Source: Chrysemys picta bellii
Lineage: Eukaryota; Chordata; Testudines; Emydidae
Direction of reading: 5' to 3'
DNA length: 64,000 nt
Assembly: GCF_011386835.1 (NCBI RefSeq)
Contig: NC_088809.1
Location: 20,799,567-20,863,566 of the forward strand
Made by a program: the position numbers and the translations under genes. Below are positions 1 through 9,899 of this stretch, piece after piece. The notes beneath the pieces were generated by a model, which was given only the letters and a program-made list of their open reading frames with translations, searched no databases and was not told where the DNA came from. Numbering within the stretch: position 1 is the first letter of the stretch; every line of letters begins with the position of its first letter.

Positions 1-177
1 ACGGGCGACAAGGGTGCGGGAGTAGGGGTGAATCCATGACCCTAGCCCTAATGGTTCCCCTATGGCGTTAGCTCACCGAAGGTACCAGTGTATTTCTGCT
101 AAGGGTGCAGCTTCTGTGGTCTTCTGCACGCACACTCTCAAGAACGCAACCCCACGCTCCGGGTCTCTCTAAACCTC

Positions 178-345
178 CAGTGGCCAGAAGCTGGAACCGG
201 ACAACAGGGGATGGATCATTCAAAATCGCCCTGTTCTGGTCATTCCCTCTGAAGCATCTGGCATGGGCCACTGTTGGAAGACAGGACACTGGGCTAGCTG
301 GACCATTGGTCTGACCCTGTATGGCCGTTCTTACGTTCTCACTCT
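178..345 (+). mobile_element. CR1 LINE 3' tail (lineage 2)
   Basis: The block carries the end of a CR1-type LINE: GGGGATGGATCATTC, then GACAGGACACTGGGCTAG, TGGTCTGACCC and finally GGCCGTTCTTACGTTC. The same order recurs at the 3' end of the longer CR1 at 24478-25780 and at 2238, and in reverse at 58024 and 60058. It is a 5'-truncated copy with no coding capacity. Confidence 0.8.
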
Positions 346-349
346 CACG

Positions 350-536
350 GACAGGCACCCACACTCCATTCCAGGCACTCAGTCACACTCTTGTGCACAA
401 ACAGACACACTCTGCAGCAAAAGCACATGTCCGTGTGTATATTCACACTCATGCATATTCAGAGACACTACAGGAACACTCACACATTATTGACTCTGCT
501 ACACATACACACACACTCTCTCTCTCTCTCTCCAGC
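350..536. repeat. CA/CT-rich simple sequence
   Basis: Interrupted ACAC runs end in a pure CT run at about 518-532. The open frames reading through it encode only low-complexity His/Thr/Ser stretches and are not taken as genes. Confidence 0.7.
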
Positions 537-1129
537 TGGAACGTGTCCCCAGGCGATCGTCTCTTTACCCGGAGCCGTCTCAGTCGCTCCCCACAGGCTA
601 GGGCTAAAAGGCAGAGACAAATAATGAAAGGAAGCATCAAGTTATGGAGAAGGGGGAAGAGGTGACACATCCCACAAAAGCTATTTGACTAGTAATGGAG
701 AGTCTAGCTGCTCTGTCCACATGCTGGAGACCGGGAAGCCAAGAGGAGCATCAGGGCGCTCTCTGGAGGACTGGCTGGGTCAGGAATCAAGTTGGTGTAT
801 GTGTGAACATTGAAGAAAGAGATTAGAAAGAGGCTGAGCAGAGCTGCTCCTACCTTGGGCTCTAGGAAATTAAAATATAACCTCTCTGCTCATCAGCCCC
901 GCTCACAAGGGCTCAGGAGTCCTTGGGGACATGCCGCCACCAGTGTAATGCTGGCAGAGTGTATTCAGGCCAATTCACTTGTGTTTTAATATAGATCAAA
1001 GCGATTGTTAAATGTAGAAGTGTTTGGGTGTTTAAACGTCTTATAACTAATGGGATGTTACGTGCATTGTTTTTACTTATCGGGCTCCCGCATAATATGT
1101 TAGCAAACATTTACATTACAAACGTCCCT

Positions 1130-1920
1130 GGAACTAAATAACTCCTCAGTCATCAAAGAAACTTCGTGGAATGCTAATGAAGGCCTTTATCAGAATGGCC
1201 ATTGTGTGTGATGACCAGAGGTCAGCGACTCAAAGTGTATTCCTCACCCATCGTCATCAAAGGAAAAACCCATGTGGGGAGAGATACTGTCAGCTGACTT
1301 TTTGGCAGAAGAAGCTATAAATATGGATTCATGGAAAGATCCGGCATCGCTACAGTTTGGACTCTTACAGGGAAGTGTATCAGACGCCAGGTGGAGATCC
1401 CCAGAGACAATGCAAGTACCCTGAAAAAACTTTTGGGAAACGAGCCGTTTATTACATCCTGGTCACCATTTGGGATTACAAACTGTGACTCACCTGTGCA
1501 GGTATTTAACCCGCTTTAACCTCTCAATAACTCTCACTTCCTTTTCTTAGTGAATAAACCTTTAGTTCGTTTGCTATAGAATTGGCTGCCAGCGTTGTCT
1601 TGCATAGAAGATCTAAGGTACCAGTTGATCTGTGGTAAGTGACTGGTCTCTTGGGACCGGGATGAACCGGATGTGATGTGATTTTTGGTTGAAGTGACCT
1701 TTTATCACAAAGCCACGTTGTCTGGGTGGCAAGATAGGCTGGAGAGTCCAAGGGGACTGTCTGTGACTAGGATAGTGATCCAGGAGTGCACGGGTGTTAC
1801 TGGTTTGGTGAAATTGAGTTATAGAACACACCACCAGCGTGGGGTGTTTGTCCTCTTTCTGACAGTCTGGCCCGAGGTCAGCACTCGCCGCTGGGAGTCA
1901 CTCCAGACAGCAGGACAAAG
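1130..1920 (+). mobile_element. Solo LTR-like block of an endogenous retroelement
   Basis: A TATAAATA box at 1316-1323 is followed about 230 bases later by AATAAA (1553-1558), the U3-R layout of an LTR. The sequence around GTGAATAAACCTTTAG and the later GTAAGTGACTGGTCTCTTGG stretch resembles a turtle ERV LTR that I recall; that recall is the main support. Both ends are uncertain and I found no target duplication. No gag, pol or env frame is adjacent. An ordinary host promoter is the alternative. Confidence 0.45.
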
Positions 1921-2237
1921 CCAAACAAAGCGATACTGGGGTGAGCAAAGCCCAAGCAGTGTCCCAGGAGTGTGCCTGACCCTGCAGCTGTCATGTGTGA
2001 ACGATTATTGAGGCCCACAACTGAGTCACCCCTGGGTCCAGTGAGAGCCAGTGGTAATCTAGGGGGCCAGCCCTCCTCTGCCCATCTGCTCCCGCCCAGT
2101 GAAGGCTGCATCCCAGGTAGTGCTCATGACTGGGTCCACTTCTGTTCTGTGATATCAGCTCTGTGCTACCACCTGCTGCGGTTCGGTGAAGTCAGCGCTA
2201 CACGGCTGTTTGTTGCTCCTGCTGTCACCAGCCCAGT

Positions 2238-2412
2238 CCAGTCAACCAGACCAAGGAATGAATCACTTGATGGATCAAGGAATGGATCACCTGATGATCA
2301 CCTGATCTGTTCATTCTCTCTGGGCGCCTGGCACTGGCCACTGTCGGAAGACAGGACACTGGGCTAGATGGACCTTTGGTCTGACCCAGTACGGCCGTTC
2401 TTATGTTCTTAA
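2238..2412 (+). mobile_element. CR1 LINE 3' tail (lineage 2)
   Basis: The tail is the same as at 178-345 (GACAGGACACTGGGCTAG, then TGGACCTTTGGTCTGACCC and GGCCGTTCTTATGTTC). An 11-base unit GATCACCTGAT is duplicated in tandem near 2286-2307, a local change absent from the other copies. Confidence 0.8.
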
Positions 2413-4829
2413 CCACCAGGAGGAGAACCCAGAGCAAACCACAACATCTCCACTCCCTGGGGTGGCCCGCCTCATTTCTAGAGCACAACCCGCCACCCGC
2501 TCTTGCTGAGCTTGAATGCCTGTTTCCAAATGAGCACCCACTGCCTCTGCATTCAGCGTGACCCCGCTCACTCCTGGGCACGCGTTGCACAAGTCCTACG
2601 CCCCGTTGTAAGTACGGCCGCAGTCCCGATCAGTCATTTATACAATCAGAACACAGGCAAATTCCCCTGAGGGACACCCAGACACACCATGGGTGAGCAA
2701 CGTGACAATTCACGCAAATGAGGCTTGCCAGAACTGGCTTTTCCCCTTTGCCCCATAGCAGGAGCAGAGATTTCCCTCCCTCTAAGCCTCCTAGCTGGGG
2801 GGCTTACACATGCAAGTGGGCAGGGTGCACATGTGAGCTTGCGTGATGACAGTAGCAAGGAGCAGAGATCTTCTTTTGTTCAGAGAAGCAGGGACCCAGG
2901 TAATTGATGGGCTGGGATGGGCAGGACGGGGCCTGAGTGAACACCGCTTGGACCAATCCTCAACAGCAGAGAGGTTCCTTGGGACCATTGTAGCTGACAC
3001 AATTCAGAGCAGCCATTAGGGTGCTTTAAATTTTGCCAGGGGCTGTTTTGGCCCAAGGATCAGGATTGGTATGAGCAGTTCAGGGAGGAGCCCATTGGTT
3101 TCAATGTGAGCCGTGAGTATTTGGCACCTGTCTGAGTCAAATCATCTATGAACAATACATAGGTCAGAAGACAGATAATGTGCTTGTCACGTTCTAGCAT
3201 CAGGGGAAGCCATGCGCCCCCTCAAGGGCCCTCCTCCTACAGCTGGATCTCCTTATGCTAAGCTATTTTAGGATACTTGTTTCCCAGTATGGCTGGTAAA
3301 GGAAATCAACTTCAACAGGAGAAAGATGTGGGTCAACAGGAGAAAGATGTGGGTCAGCAGAGATTGTGCAGCGAACAGCAATGGTAACACCAACCCTTCC
3401 CACCCTTACTTGTCAGCCAGGGACCTTCTTTGGTTACAAACCACCAGCTGATTCAAGAAATCCAGAGGAGACACAGTGCCAAAGAAACCGAGTAGCTGAT
3501 GAACATCCCAAACCATGAGACTATTGGAGGGGTCTCACCAGAGCTTGGGATATGAAAATGTAAGGCAGACCCATCATCTGGAGGCTTCTGTGGTACAGGC
3601 GGTCTCTGCACAGGGGTAAATTTCACCTCTCGTTCATAAATGATCAGTCTGTGATGGGTGGAAAAGGCCCAAATTTACCAAGGGTATTTCCTGAGTGATG
3701 CTGACTTAACGTAACAGCTCCATCAACTCAGCACTGCAGAGTATTTGTGTAATTGTCTGTGGAAGTGCAAGTTGTGTAGCAATACCCTGTCGGTTCCTCC
3801 CAGCCTTGATAGCTCCTGCTAGCGTTCGGGTCCCACTGGAAGCACTAATGCATTGGGCACTGTCGTTGTGGCTTGTTCCTGATGTCACCATGACGCGGGG
3901 ATGGAATTAACAGGCATGTAGTACTAAGAGCACTTAGCTACGACAACCTCAGGTGACTGCGTGTGACAGCAGCCCCAGGTCATGAACCGTAAGGGGACGT
4001 AGCAACCACCCACCCGCTGTTCCGATTGCGCAATGAATATAGTACTCAGATCTTAAAGGGACTTCAGGAGGAGGGAGGCCGGATGGCTCAGGGGATTGGC
4101 AATGAAATATGGAGCCTTCCACAGCTAAGGGTGTGGTGCGGTCTGAATTTAGCTTCTGTTTATAGTGTCCAAGTGTTGCACCCAGCGAATGCTTTTTGGT
4201 GGCACCTCTGAAGTGAGTCGTGTTCCATCTCCGGCCATTGGGAGCGTCTTAATTCAAAACACTGAAACTTGATGGTCAACGACATAACCACGAGCCGTAC
4301 TTAAAAATCACCCACCCTCAGAGGGCCAACACCAGAGCTATGCCCCAGGTAAGCCCCGCTGAACATCACCAGCTGAATGAATGGTCACATGTCACTCAAT
4401 GAACTCCCAACATCTTGTCCTAGGATACCTGGAAGGATTCACTCGAATCAGGAAGAAATGCACATTCCCCCTGCTTGGAACATTCCAAGCTGGGTGGAAA
4501 GGTTCAGTCCAAAGGTACCAATGGACAGATGTCCACATCACACCAAGAAAAAAAAATCTCCGTAGCTGGAACTAGTTCTTGCTGACAGCCTCAGAGGAGA
4601 AGTCTAAGACCACATCGGCCAGGGTGACTGAATTACACTCTCCTCCTTAGAGCAGGTCCCACATGGATTAAATAACCCAACATGTCCAAATCGCTGCAAT
4701 GTTTGGGGCCTGATTAACTCAAGTTTGCACCAAGAGCCTGGGCCAGCTTCTATTTTGGCCAATCTTGATTTGCCTGTTGCTAGCTGAACCCTAGGAAGAA
4801 GAGGTGAATTAGCACATAGTGCGGTTCAC
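2413..4829. other. Gene-free, mostly unique sequence
   Basis: I see no convincing exon, RNA gene or known repeat here apart from the short tandem duplication at 3312-3353. Open frames are short and lack coding-like codon use. Confidence 0.4.
3312..3360. repeat. Perfect 21-bp tandem duplication
   Basis: A 21-base unit starting TCAACAGGAGAAAGATG occurs twice head to tail (3312-3332, 3333-3353) and a third, partial unit begins TCAGCAG. The perfect identity suggests a recent slippage event. Confidence 0.9.
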
Positions 4830-5060
4830 CAGCGTTGGCGGTAGGCTCAACTACCTTTCGCTTCAAGGTCATGGGTTCAAATCCAGAACAGGTCAGTAGG
4901 GCGTGAAAGTTGTTTCTATTCAGTGGCTAAGAGTGATGGAAGTTGGCACCATCTAATGGCTAGTGAGGGGTTCATGGGAAGTGGGTTGATAGGTATCCAT
5001 GTTACTCAACTGCTTCTCTGGTCCCCATCACCATGGTACATGGACACTTCACCAACTGTA
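4830..5060 (+). mobile_element. tRNA-derived SINE, second family
   Basis: A perfect pol III B box, GGTTCAAATCC, lies at 4874-4884. The surrounding order (CTTTCGCTTCAAGGTCA, then B box, then CAGAACAGGTCAGTAG) matches, with divergence, the reverse strand at 46130-46225 and part of 26275-26400. The A box is degraded, so this is an old, inactive copy. Confidence 0.5.
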
Positions 5061-5084
5061 GTGTATTAGGCCTCGACCTCCTCC

Positions 5085-5390
5085 CTGTGCAGCAGGGCAG
5101 GGCTATTATCCCTGAGGTCCAGAGACAGTAGGGCCCAGACTCTCCAACCGTATTTAGGCTCCGAACGTCCATTGATTTGAATGTAAATTAGGAGTCAAAA
5201 TGGCTTGCCAAAGGTCACACAGGAAGTCTGTGGCACAGCAGGAAATTCAACCCCAAGGCCTGTCAGGCTGGCCCCTTTCATTCTCCCACCCAATGAGGAC
5301 AGCACCCCTGGTGGCCTAGGCTTGATCCCACCCGGGTCCCAGAGCCTGCTGGCGATCTCATTGGAAGCTGTCTGCTGCTGCATGGAATGA
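5085..5390 (-). mobile_element. MIR/CORE-type SINE, antisense
   Basis: The reverse strand reads as the core and tail of a MIR-like SINE. Key anchors on the plus strand are GGTCACACAGGAAGTCTGTGGC at 5213-5234 (the antisense of the 'tgtgacctt' core) and the downstream CCAAGGCCTG. Strongly diverged; the distal part near 5280-5390 may not belong to it. Confidence 0.5.
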
Positions 5391-5415
5391 TGGGCAGGTG
5401 CACTTGGCTGTCACG

Positions 5416-5513
5416 GTTCACAGAGACCCCTGATGCCTGCCCCGCCTGCAGCAAGGGGGAGACCCTGGCACGTTCGCCTGCAGGGTGCCATGTTCACAGA
5501 GACCCCTGATGCC
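5416..5513. repeat. 22-bp direct repeats 76 bp apart
   Basis: A 22-base string beginning GTTCACAGAGACCCCTGATG is found unchanged at 5416-5437 and 5492-5513. GCCTGCAG also recurs between them, so this may be a degenerate ~76-bp tandem duplication. Confidence 0.85.
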
Positions 5514-5539
5514 ATGCCCCTCTTCCGGAACCTCCTGCT

Positions 5540-6390
5540 GTGGTTCTAGCAGCATTCGCCCTTCACTCTCCCCCTCCTCATCCCGTCTCATTTAGAAGCT
5601 CCCCATCCACGGCACCACAAAGTTACAGGGCCTCCTGGCACTGGCCAAGATGGCCGTCCAGCAATCCCGGAGGAGGAAGCTGGATGGGGAGATGCTCTGC
5701 AGCTGTGGGGCCTAACTGTGTTCGTTGGTGGTCTAACAGATCCACCCAGAGTTCCTGTGGCTCTGTTTGGTGTCCCCGTCCGGGTCCTGTTTTCTCATTG
5801 GTTGTCCATCACACATAACTGTCTCCAAGCTCCTGTGGGTGGATATTTAGTTCTGTGCTGTTCTGGTGGCAAAGTCCTTCCCAGGCCTCAATCTACGGCG
5901 CATGGAAGGCTTCCAAGCCACCGGAGGATAAGCAGTGAACGCTCCCTGCCAGTCCTGTCAGAAGCAGCCGTCGTGTCTTCACTTTTCCTTCTGCAAAGCT
6001 CCAGTTGGCTGGAGGATTGCAATTTGTCAGCCTGCCGCACACTGCTTCGCTCCAGCCTTCAATCTCACCTAATGAGAGTGAAACATTTAGTAAGCACAGA
6101 GGAGGAACCAGAAGACGAAAAGCATGTTAGGAATTTCTGTAGGAACAGATTCAAGTGAGAGAAGTGACAGCGCTGACATATTTGCCTTGGACAATGCACC
6201 TTAGTCTGACAAGCTACATACAGGTGCTCCTCAGGGCGGGCATCCATCCAGGTGAGGAATTGACAAGAGATGGATTATCCTACCGATATTAGCTCTTTCT
6301 GGTGCCATAGGATGCCAGAAGATTGTTCTTTCCAGCCACGTGCATTAAGAGGAAAAACTGCATCTTCCTCTCATTAGACTAGTGCTAGAG
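5540..6390. other. No identifiable gene
   Basis: A 146-codon plus-strand frame spans 5718-6158 but has no recognisable domain, no splice sites that I trust and no repeat identity. I see nothing else that can be named. Confidence 0.3.
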
Positions 6391-6394
6391 GCTC

Positions 6395-6460
6395 CAGACA
6401 AGGTCAAGAGCTAGACGGACCTTTGGTCTGACCCAGTGTGGTCATTCTTATGTTCTGATC
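6395..6460 (+). mobile_element. CR1 LINE 3' terminal fragment (lineage 2)
   Basis: Only the last ~60 bases of the CR1 tail are left: GAGCTAGACGGACCTTTGG, TCTGACCCAGTGTGG and TTCTTATGTTC. Confidence 0.7.
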
Positions 6461-6474
6461 AAAGCCCCATTGTG

Positions 6475-6625
6475 CTAGGCGTAGCAAGACAGCCCATGCC
6501 CAACGAGACAGGGGGTGGGTGGAGAAGCAGAGTTGAAGGGACTTGCTTGAGACCGTCCACCAGGAACAGCCCCCTGGTCTCCTGAGGTGAAGCCCATTGC
6601 CTTACCCGCCAGACTACACTTCCAA
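6475..6625 (-). mobile_element. MIR/CORE-type SINE, antisense
   Basis: The order GTGCTAGGCGTAG, GGGACTTGCTTGAGACC, CCCCTGGTCTCCTGAG, GCCCATTGCCTTACC is the reverse of the MIR-type sense order seen at 41505-41770. Diverged and incomplete. Confidence 0.5.
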
Positions 6626-7144
6626 CACGGTGCCTGGGCACATACAGGAGTAGAGACACCTCCCTCACCCAGGAGACAGCAGAAGTTGCCCTTTACGGGG
6701 CTGGGTATTTCCAGGAGAAGCTGCCCTGTCTGGTCTCAGGCAGTTGGGAAGCATCAAGATTTGCAACAAACTAGCTGATCTTGCTTTACTTGTCCCAGCT
6801 TCTCCAGTGGCTCCTCTCCCTCTGCTATTTTGCCATTAATTCTGGGGATATTTCTTCAGTCTGACAGTGAAAATGCTGCAGCCCAGGTAATAAACAGAAC
6901 ATTCGCCGCGCTGTGTCAGGATGAATGACGCTTCCTTGAAGAGGAGTCCCAGAGGCCCGGCAAGAGGAGTTACTCTCCCGAGCCACTTCTTCATTGTGCT
7001 CATTGGAATCATCTCTTCCAGCAAAGGAGATTGTCATGTCTGCAGGACTGGAATCAAGGAGGGGCTGGATCATTTCCGTCTGCTGGATTGAGGAGGTGGG
7101 GAGAACATCTCGGCTGTAGAGGTGCCCAGGAAACGTTTTTCCTG

Positions 7145-7560
7145 TCATGCAAAAATTTTTGAGATTTGTCCTTTTTTTCCTATCCCAAACTGGAAAGAAA
7201 AGTCAGAATCTCAAAAACGTTGGTGAGCCAAAAATCGGAAGAAGAAACAAAAATCTGTTTGGGTCAGTCAAAATATTTCATTTCAATAGGTTTTATTTGG
7301 CCCAGTTCTTATTTCTTACAAAAAGTTGTTTTAAAGCAAAAAAAGTAACAGTAAAAAATAGTGTGTTCTATAAGATAGCTGCAGTTTTAAAAGGGGTGAA
7401 ATCAAAAGGAAATATTTGGCTTGACCCCCAAACTAAATTTGGGGTGAATTTTTTCCAAAGAGTTTTGAAATTTTCCAGATTCATTCCTAACAGAAAGAAG
7501 GCAAATGCCAAATTCCGTTGTGAAAGAGAATGTCCATCCTCTGCACCGTTCTGCCTGAAG
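7145..7560. mobile_element. AT-rich 'AAAATTTT/TTCC' interspersed repeat
   Basis: The block is rich in short A and T runs in both orientations (CAAAAATTTTTGAG, GAATTTTTTCCAAAG, GAAATTTTCCAG). This texture recurs at 35440, 38325, 48440, 52610 and 63340, several of them next to a CCAGCTCTAAT-like edge. The 183-codon frame across it is a by-product of A/T-rich codons and is not called as a gene. Confidence 0.5.
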
Positions 7561-8060
7561 GTGGTTGCAACGGTGAGGGTGTCAGCGACCGCGAAATGGA
7601 CTCAAGGGAGGGTCCCTGGGAGGATCCTGTTTCTTTCCCCCCTGTTTCTGACTGCTCCCCAAAGTGCCAGGGACTCTGACTATGCTGTGCACGTCTAGCA
7701 ACAAACTCATCCAATAAAGCAGCAAACCCCAGCTCAGAGGAGCTTAAAATAATAATGGCAAGATTTATTTTAAATAAGTACAAGGAAACCAGCCATTAAC
7801 AACTCCACTAGACTCAGGTTCCTCCAGGAGATCCTTCCTCCTGCAGCTCCAACTCCCAACTGGAAGCCCGGGACTTTTATGAAGTACTTCTCCCACCCAG
7901 AATCATTTGCGGGGACGGGAAATCCCGCCCTGGTCTTTGTGGGTGATTGACACCCCCATCTAACCCATCAGTAATCTTCCCCTCACTGCTGGCTCGACAA
8001 GACCTTCACCCCATCACACACCTCTCGCTCACCAGAGAAGGCACCGGGCCCAACTTGGGG
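7561..8060. other. No identifiable gene or repeat
   Basis: Mixed-composition sequence with a short A/T-rich patch near 7745-7785. I see no conserved motif, tRNA or exon. Confidence 0.3.
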
Positions 8061-8185
8061 AGGGCCCGCTCCATGCCTCAGTTTCCCCATCTAAAATAAG
8101 TGGATAATTGTGCTGCCTCTGCCCATTTCACATTGCTTTGAGAACTAGGGATGGAAAATGCCTCTATACATAATTTTTAAAGCCA
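8060..8185 (+). mobile_element. MIR/CORE-type SINE 3' half
   Basis: The diagnostic string GCCTCAGTTTCCCCATCTAAAA is at 8076-8097, followed by GATAATTGTGCTGCC and CATTGCTTTGAGAACTAG, the usual order of the sense MIR-like tail. Confidence 0.6.
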
Positions 8186-8410
8186 CCTATGGGAATTAGG
8201 TGATCAACCTTCACTGATATTCAATGGGCATCTTATGCAGTTACTCAGATAGTAGGGAGCTATTGAAGAACAACTCTGCTGCTCAAGTTTCTCACATAGT
8301 CTCTCAGCTGTCTTGGGTGATAAAATAACAGCTCTTCTAACAGTGTAGGTGATCAGGCTGGAGCCTGGGTTTGCAGATCCCACGAGGCCGGGAGGGTCTC
8401 TGAGCTTGAA

Positions 8411-8496
8411 TGTCTACACTGCAATTTGGCAGCCCAAGTCAGCTGATGCAGGCTCTGAGACTTGGTGCCATGGGTTTTGTATTGCAGTGTAGACGT
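8411..8496. mobile_element. Short fold-back MITE (TCTACACTGCAAT family)
   Basis: GTCTACACTGCAAT at 8412-8425 and its perfect reverse complement ATTGCAGTGTAGAC at 8481-8494 bracket 55 bases that include CAAGTCAGCTGATGCAGG. The same terminal and internal motifs occur in the larger copy at 55045-55255 and in the interrupted one at 30474-30990. Confidence 0.8.
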
Positions 8497-8769
8497 CCCT
8501 TTAGTCCCTTATCAGCAAAATAGGAATGATCGTGCTTGTCTACCGCATGTGGCTATTGTGCTATATAAGTACCAATCAGAGACAAGGGTCTTGCTCTTCT
8601 CCACCGAAACCACACCATGTAATTGTCTTGCTCCCCTGGAGATCCAGCCAACCGCCTCCAGGCCTAAATGAATTCTCCAGCCCTCCTGCTTTGCCCCACC
8701 CCTGCCGCCATCTCTCCTCTCCGTCTCCTTGCTTCATGTCTCCTTGGCATTTCCCCCCGCCCCCGAGCG

Positions 8770-9480
8770 CATGAATGACAGAAACGATAACGAGCAAGCT
8801 CTTCAGGTGGAGAAGAGGGAGCGCGGCTGCCCTTTCATATGTCGATTGCGCTTTGTTTGTGTTTGCGCGCATGTGAAATATCTTCTAATAGGAGCCTAAT
8901 GTGCTAGAACATTGGAAATGCTTTCAGGCTGTTAGGTAGTCGCCCTAGCTGGCATTACACCAATGGCTAATTAGAGTGGGGCTTGTCCCAAAGTGATGAG
9001 TTTGCAGGGAGGCTGCCGCATCGAAGGAGATGGATGTCTCATGGCTTATCAATTTTCAATCTCAGCACAGCGAGATATTTATCAGGCCTCCGAGAACAAC
9101 ATTTTAATGGCATCCCTTGCAAATCGCCAGTTGCTGCCGCCTCCGGGCTCGTTTGGATTTTTTCGTGTTGTTTTTTTTTTTCTCTTGTGCCCGGCAGGAG
9201 ATGGGAAAAGAGGGGGGGGAAAACCAAACAACAACAACCTCAGAGGGTTCATTTTAAAATTGCTGATTTCCTTTCATCTCTTCCCCATCCCCTTCCCTAC
9301 CAAAAAGCTCACGCCTTTAATTTTTCAAGCAGAAGCCTTGAACAACGAGGAACTGGCTGATGTAAACGCCGCAGATAAAGAGATGACACTGGGAGGAAAC
9401 CTGGACGGAGACCAAAAAATTAGCCGCTGAAGAATCGGCTTGTTGTCATTTAGTCATTTCTTTGGAGGAAAAAAAGAATA
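8770..9480. other. Candidate conserved noncoding element cluster
   Basis: This block matches no repeat that I know, keeps CpGs (GATTGCGCTTTG, GTTTGCGCGCATG) and carries homeodomain-type and E-box-like sites (GGCTAATTAGAG, CATATG, CAGGTG, TTTTAATGG). The 145-codon frame at 8993-9430 has no domain that I recognise and ends in low complexity. The composition fits a developmental enhancer; conservation is inferred, not shown. Confidence 0.35.
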
Positions 9481-9499
9481 ACTTGATTGGGCCAAAGCC

Positions 9500-9790
9500 C
9501 TACCTGGGGTAAATCAGCGCACTCCAATGAGCTATGCAGATTGGCGGAGCAGGCCCAGTGCATCTTTTACACATTTGTCAGTTACACTTTAGATTAAAGG
9601 TCTATTCATAAACGGTTCATTAATAAACGAAGAGGTGTTTTAATCGATGGTTATAGAGTCCAACAGGCCAAGCTGTTGCTTCTAACCATTTCAAACACGG
9701 ATGAGTTTATAACCAGCACCCCGCTCATGTCTGAAACATGCATTAATCAATAATAAACTGTTTGTAAATGGAAGGTAAATTTGAAATAGG
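9500..9790. repeat. Region with repeated TAATAAAC/GTTTATAA motifs
   Basis: TTCATTAATAAACG, AATCAATAATAAACTG, GAGTTTATAACC and ATTCATAAACGG occur within 190 bases in both orientations. They may be remnants of a terminal-repeat MITE or a cluster of homeobox/FOX-like sites. I cannot name the family. Confidence 0.35.
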
Positions 9791-9848
9791 ACCCGTTTAT
9801 CTCCTTATGGATCCACAGGTGCCTCACCTCAGCTCAGAGAGAGGGGGA

Positions 9849-9850
<2 letters not shown>

Positions 9851-9896
<46 letters not shown>
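9851..9896. repeat. (GT)23 microsatellite
   Basis: An uninterrupted dinucleotide run of 46 bases. The neighbouring open frame is an artefact of the run (Cys-Val repeats). Confidence 0.98.
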
Positions 9897-9897
<1 letters not shown>

Positions 9898-9899
9898 TG

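Noticed and set aside
5718..6158. 146-codon plus-strand frame
   Set aside because: No domain, no splice or polyA evidence; left as unannotated sequence.
7147..7698. 183-codon Phe/Lys-rich frame
   Set aside because: Lies over the AT-rich repeat; composition explains it.
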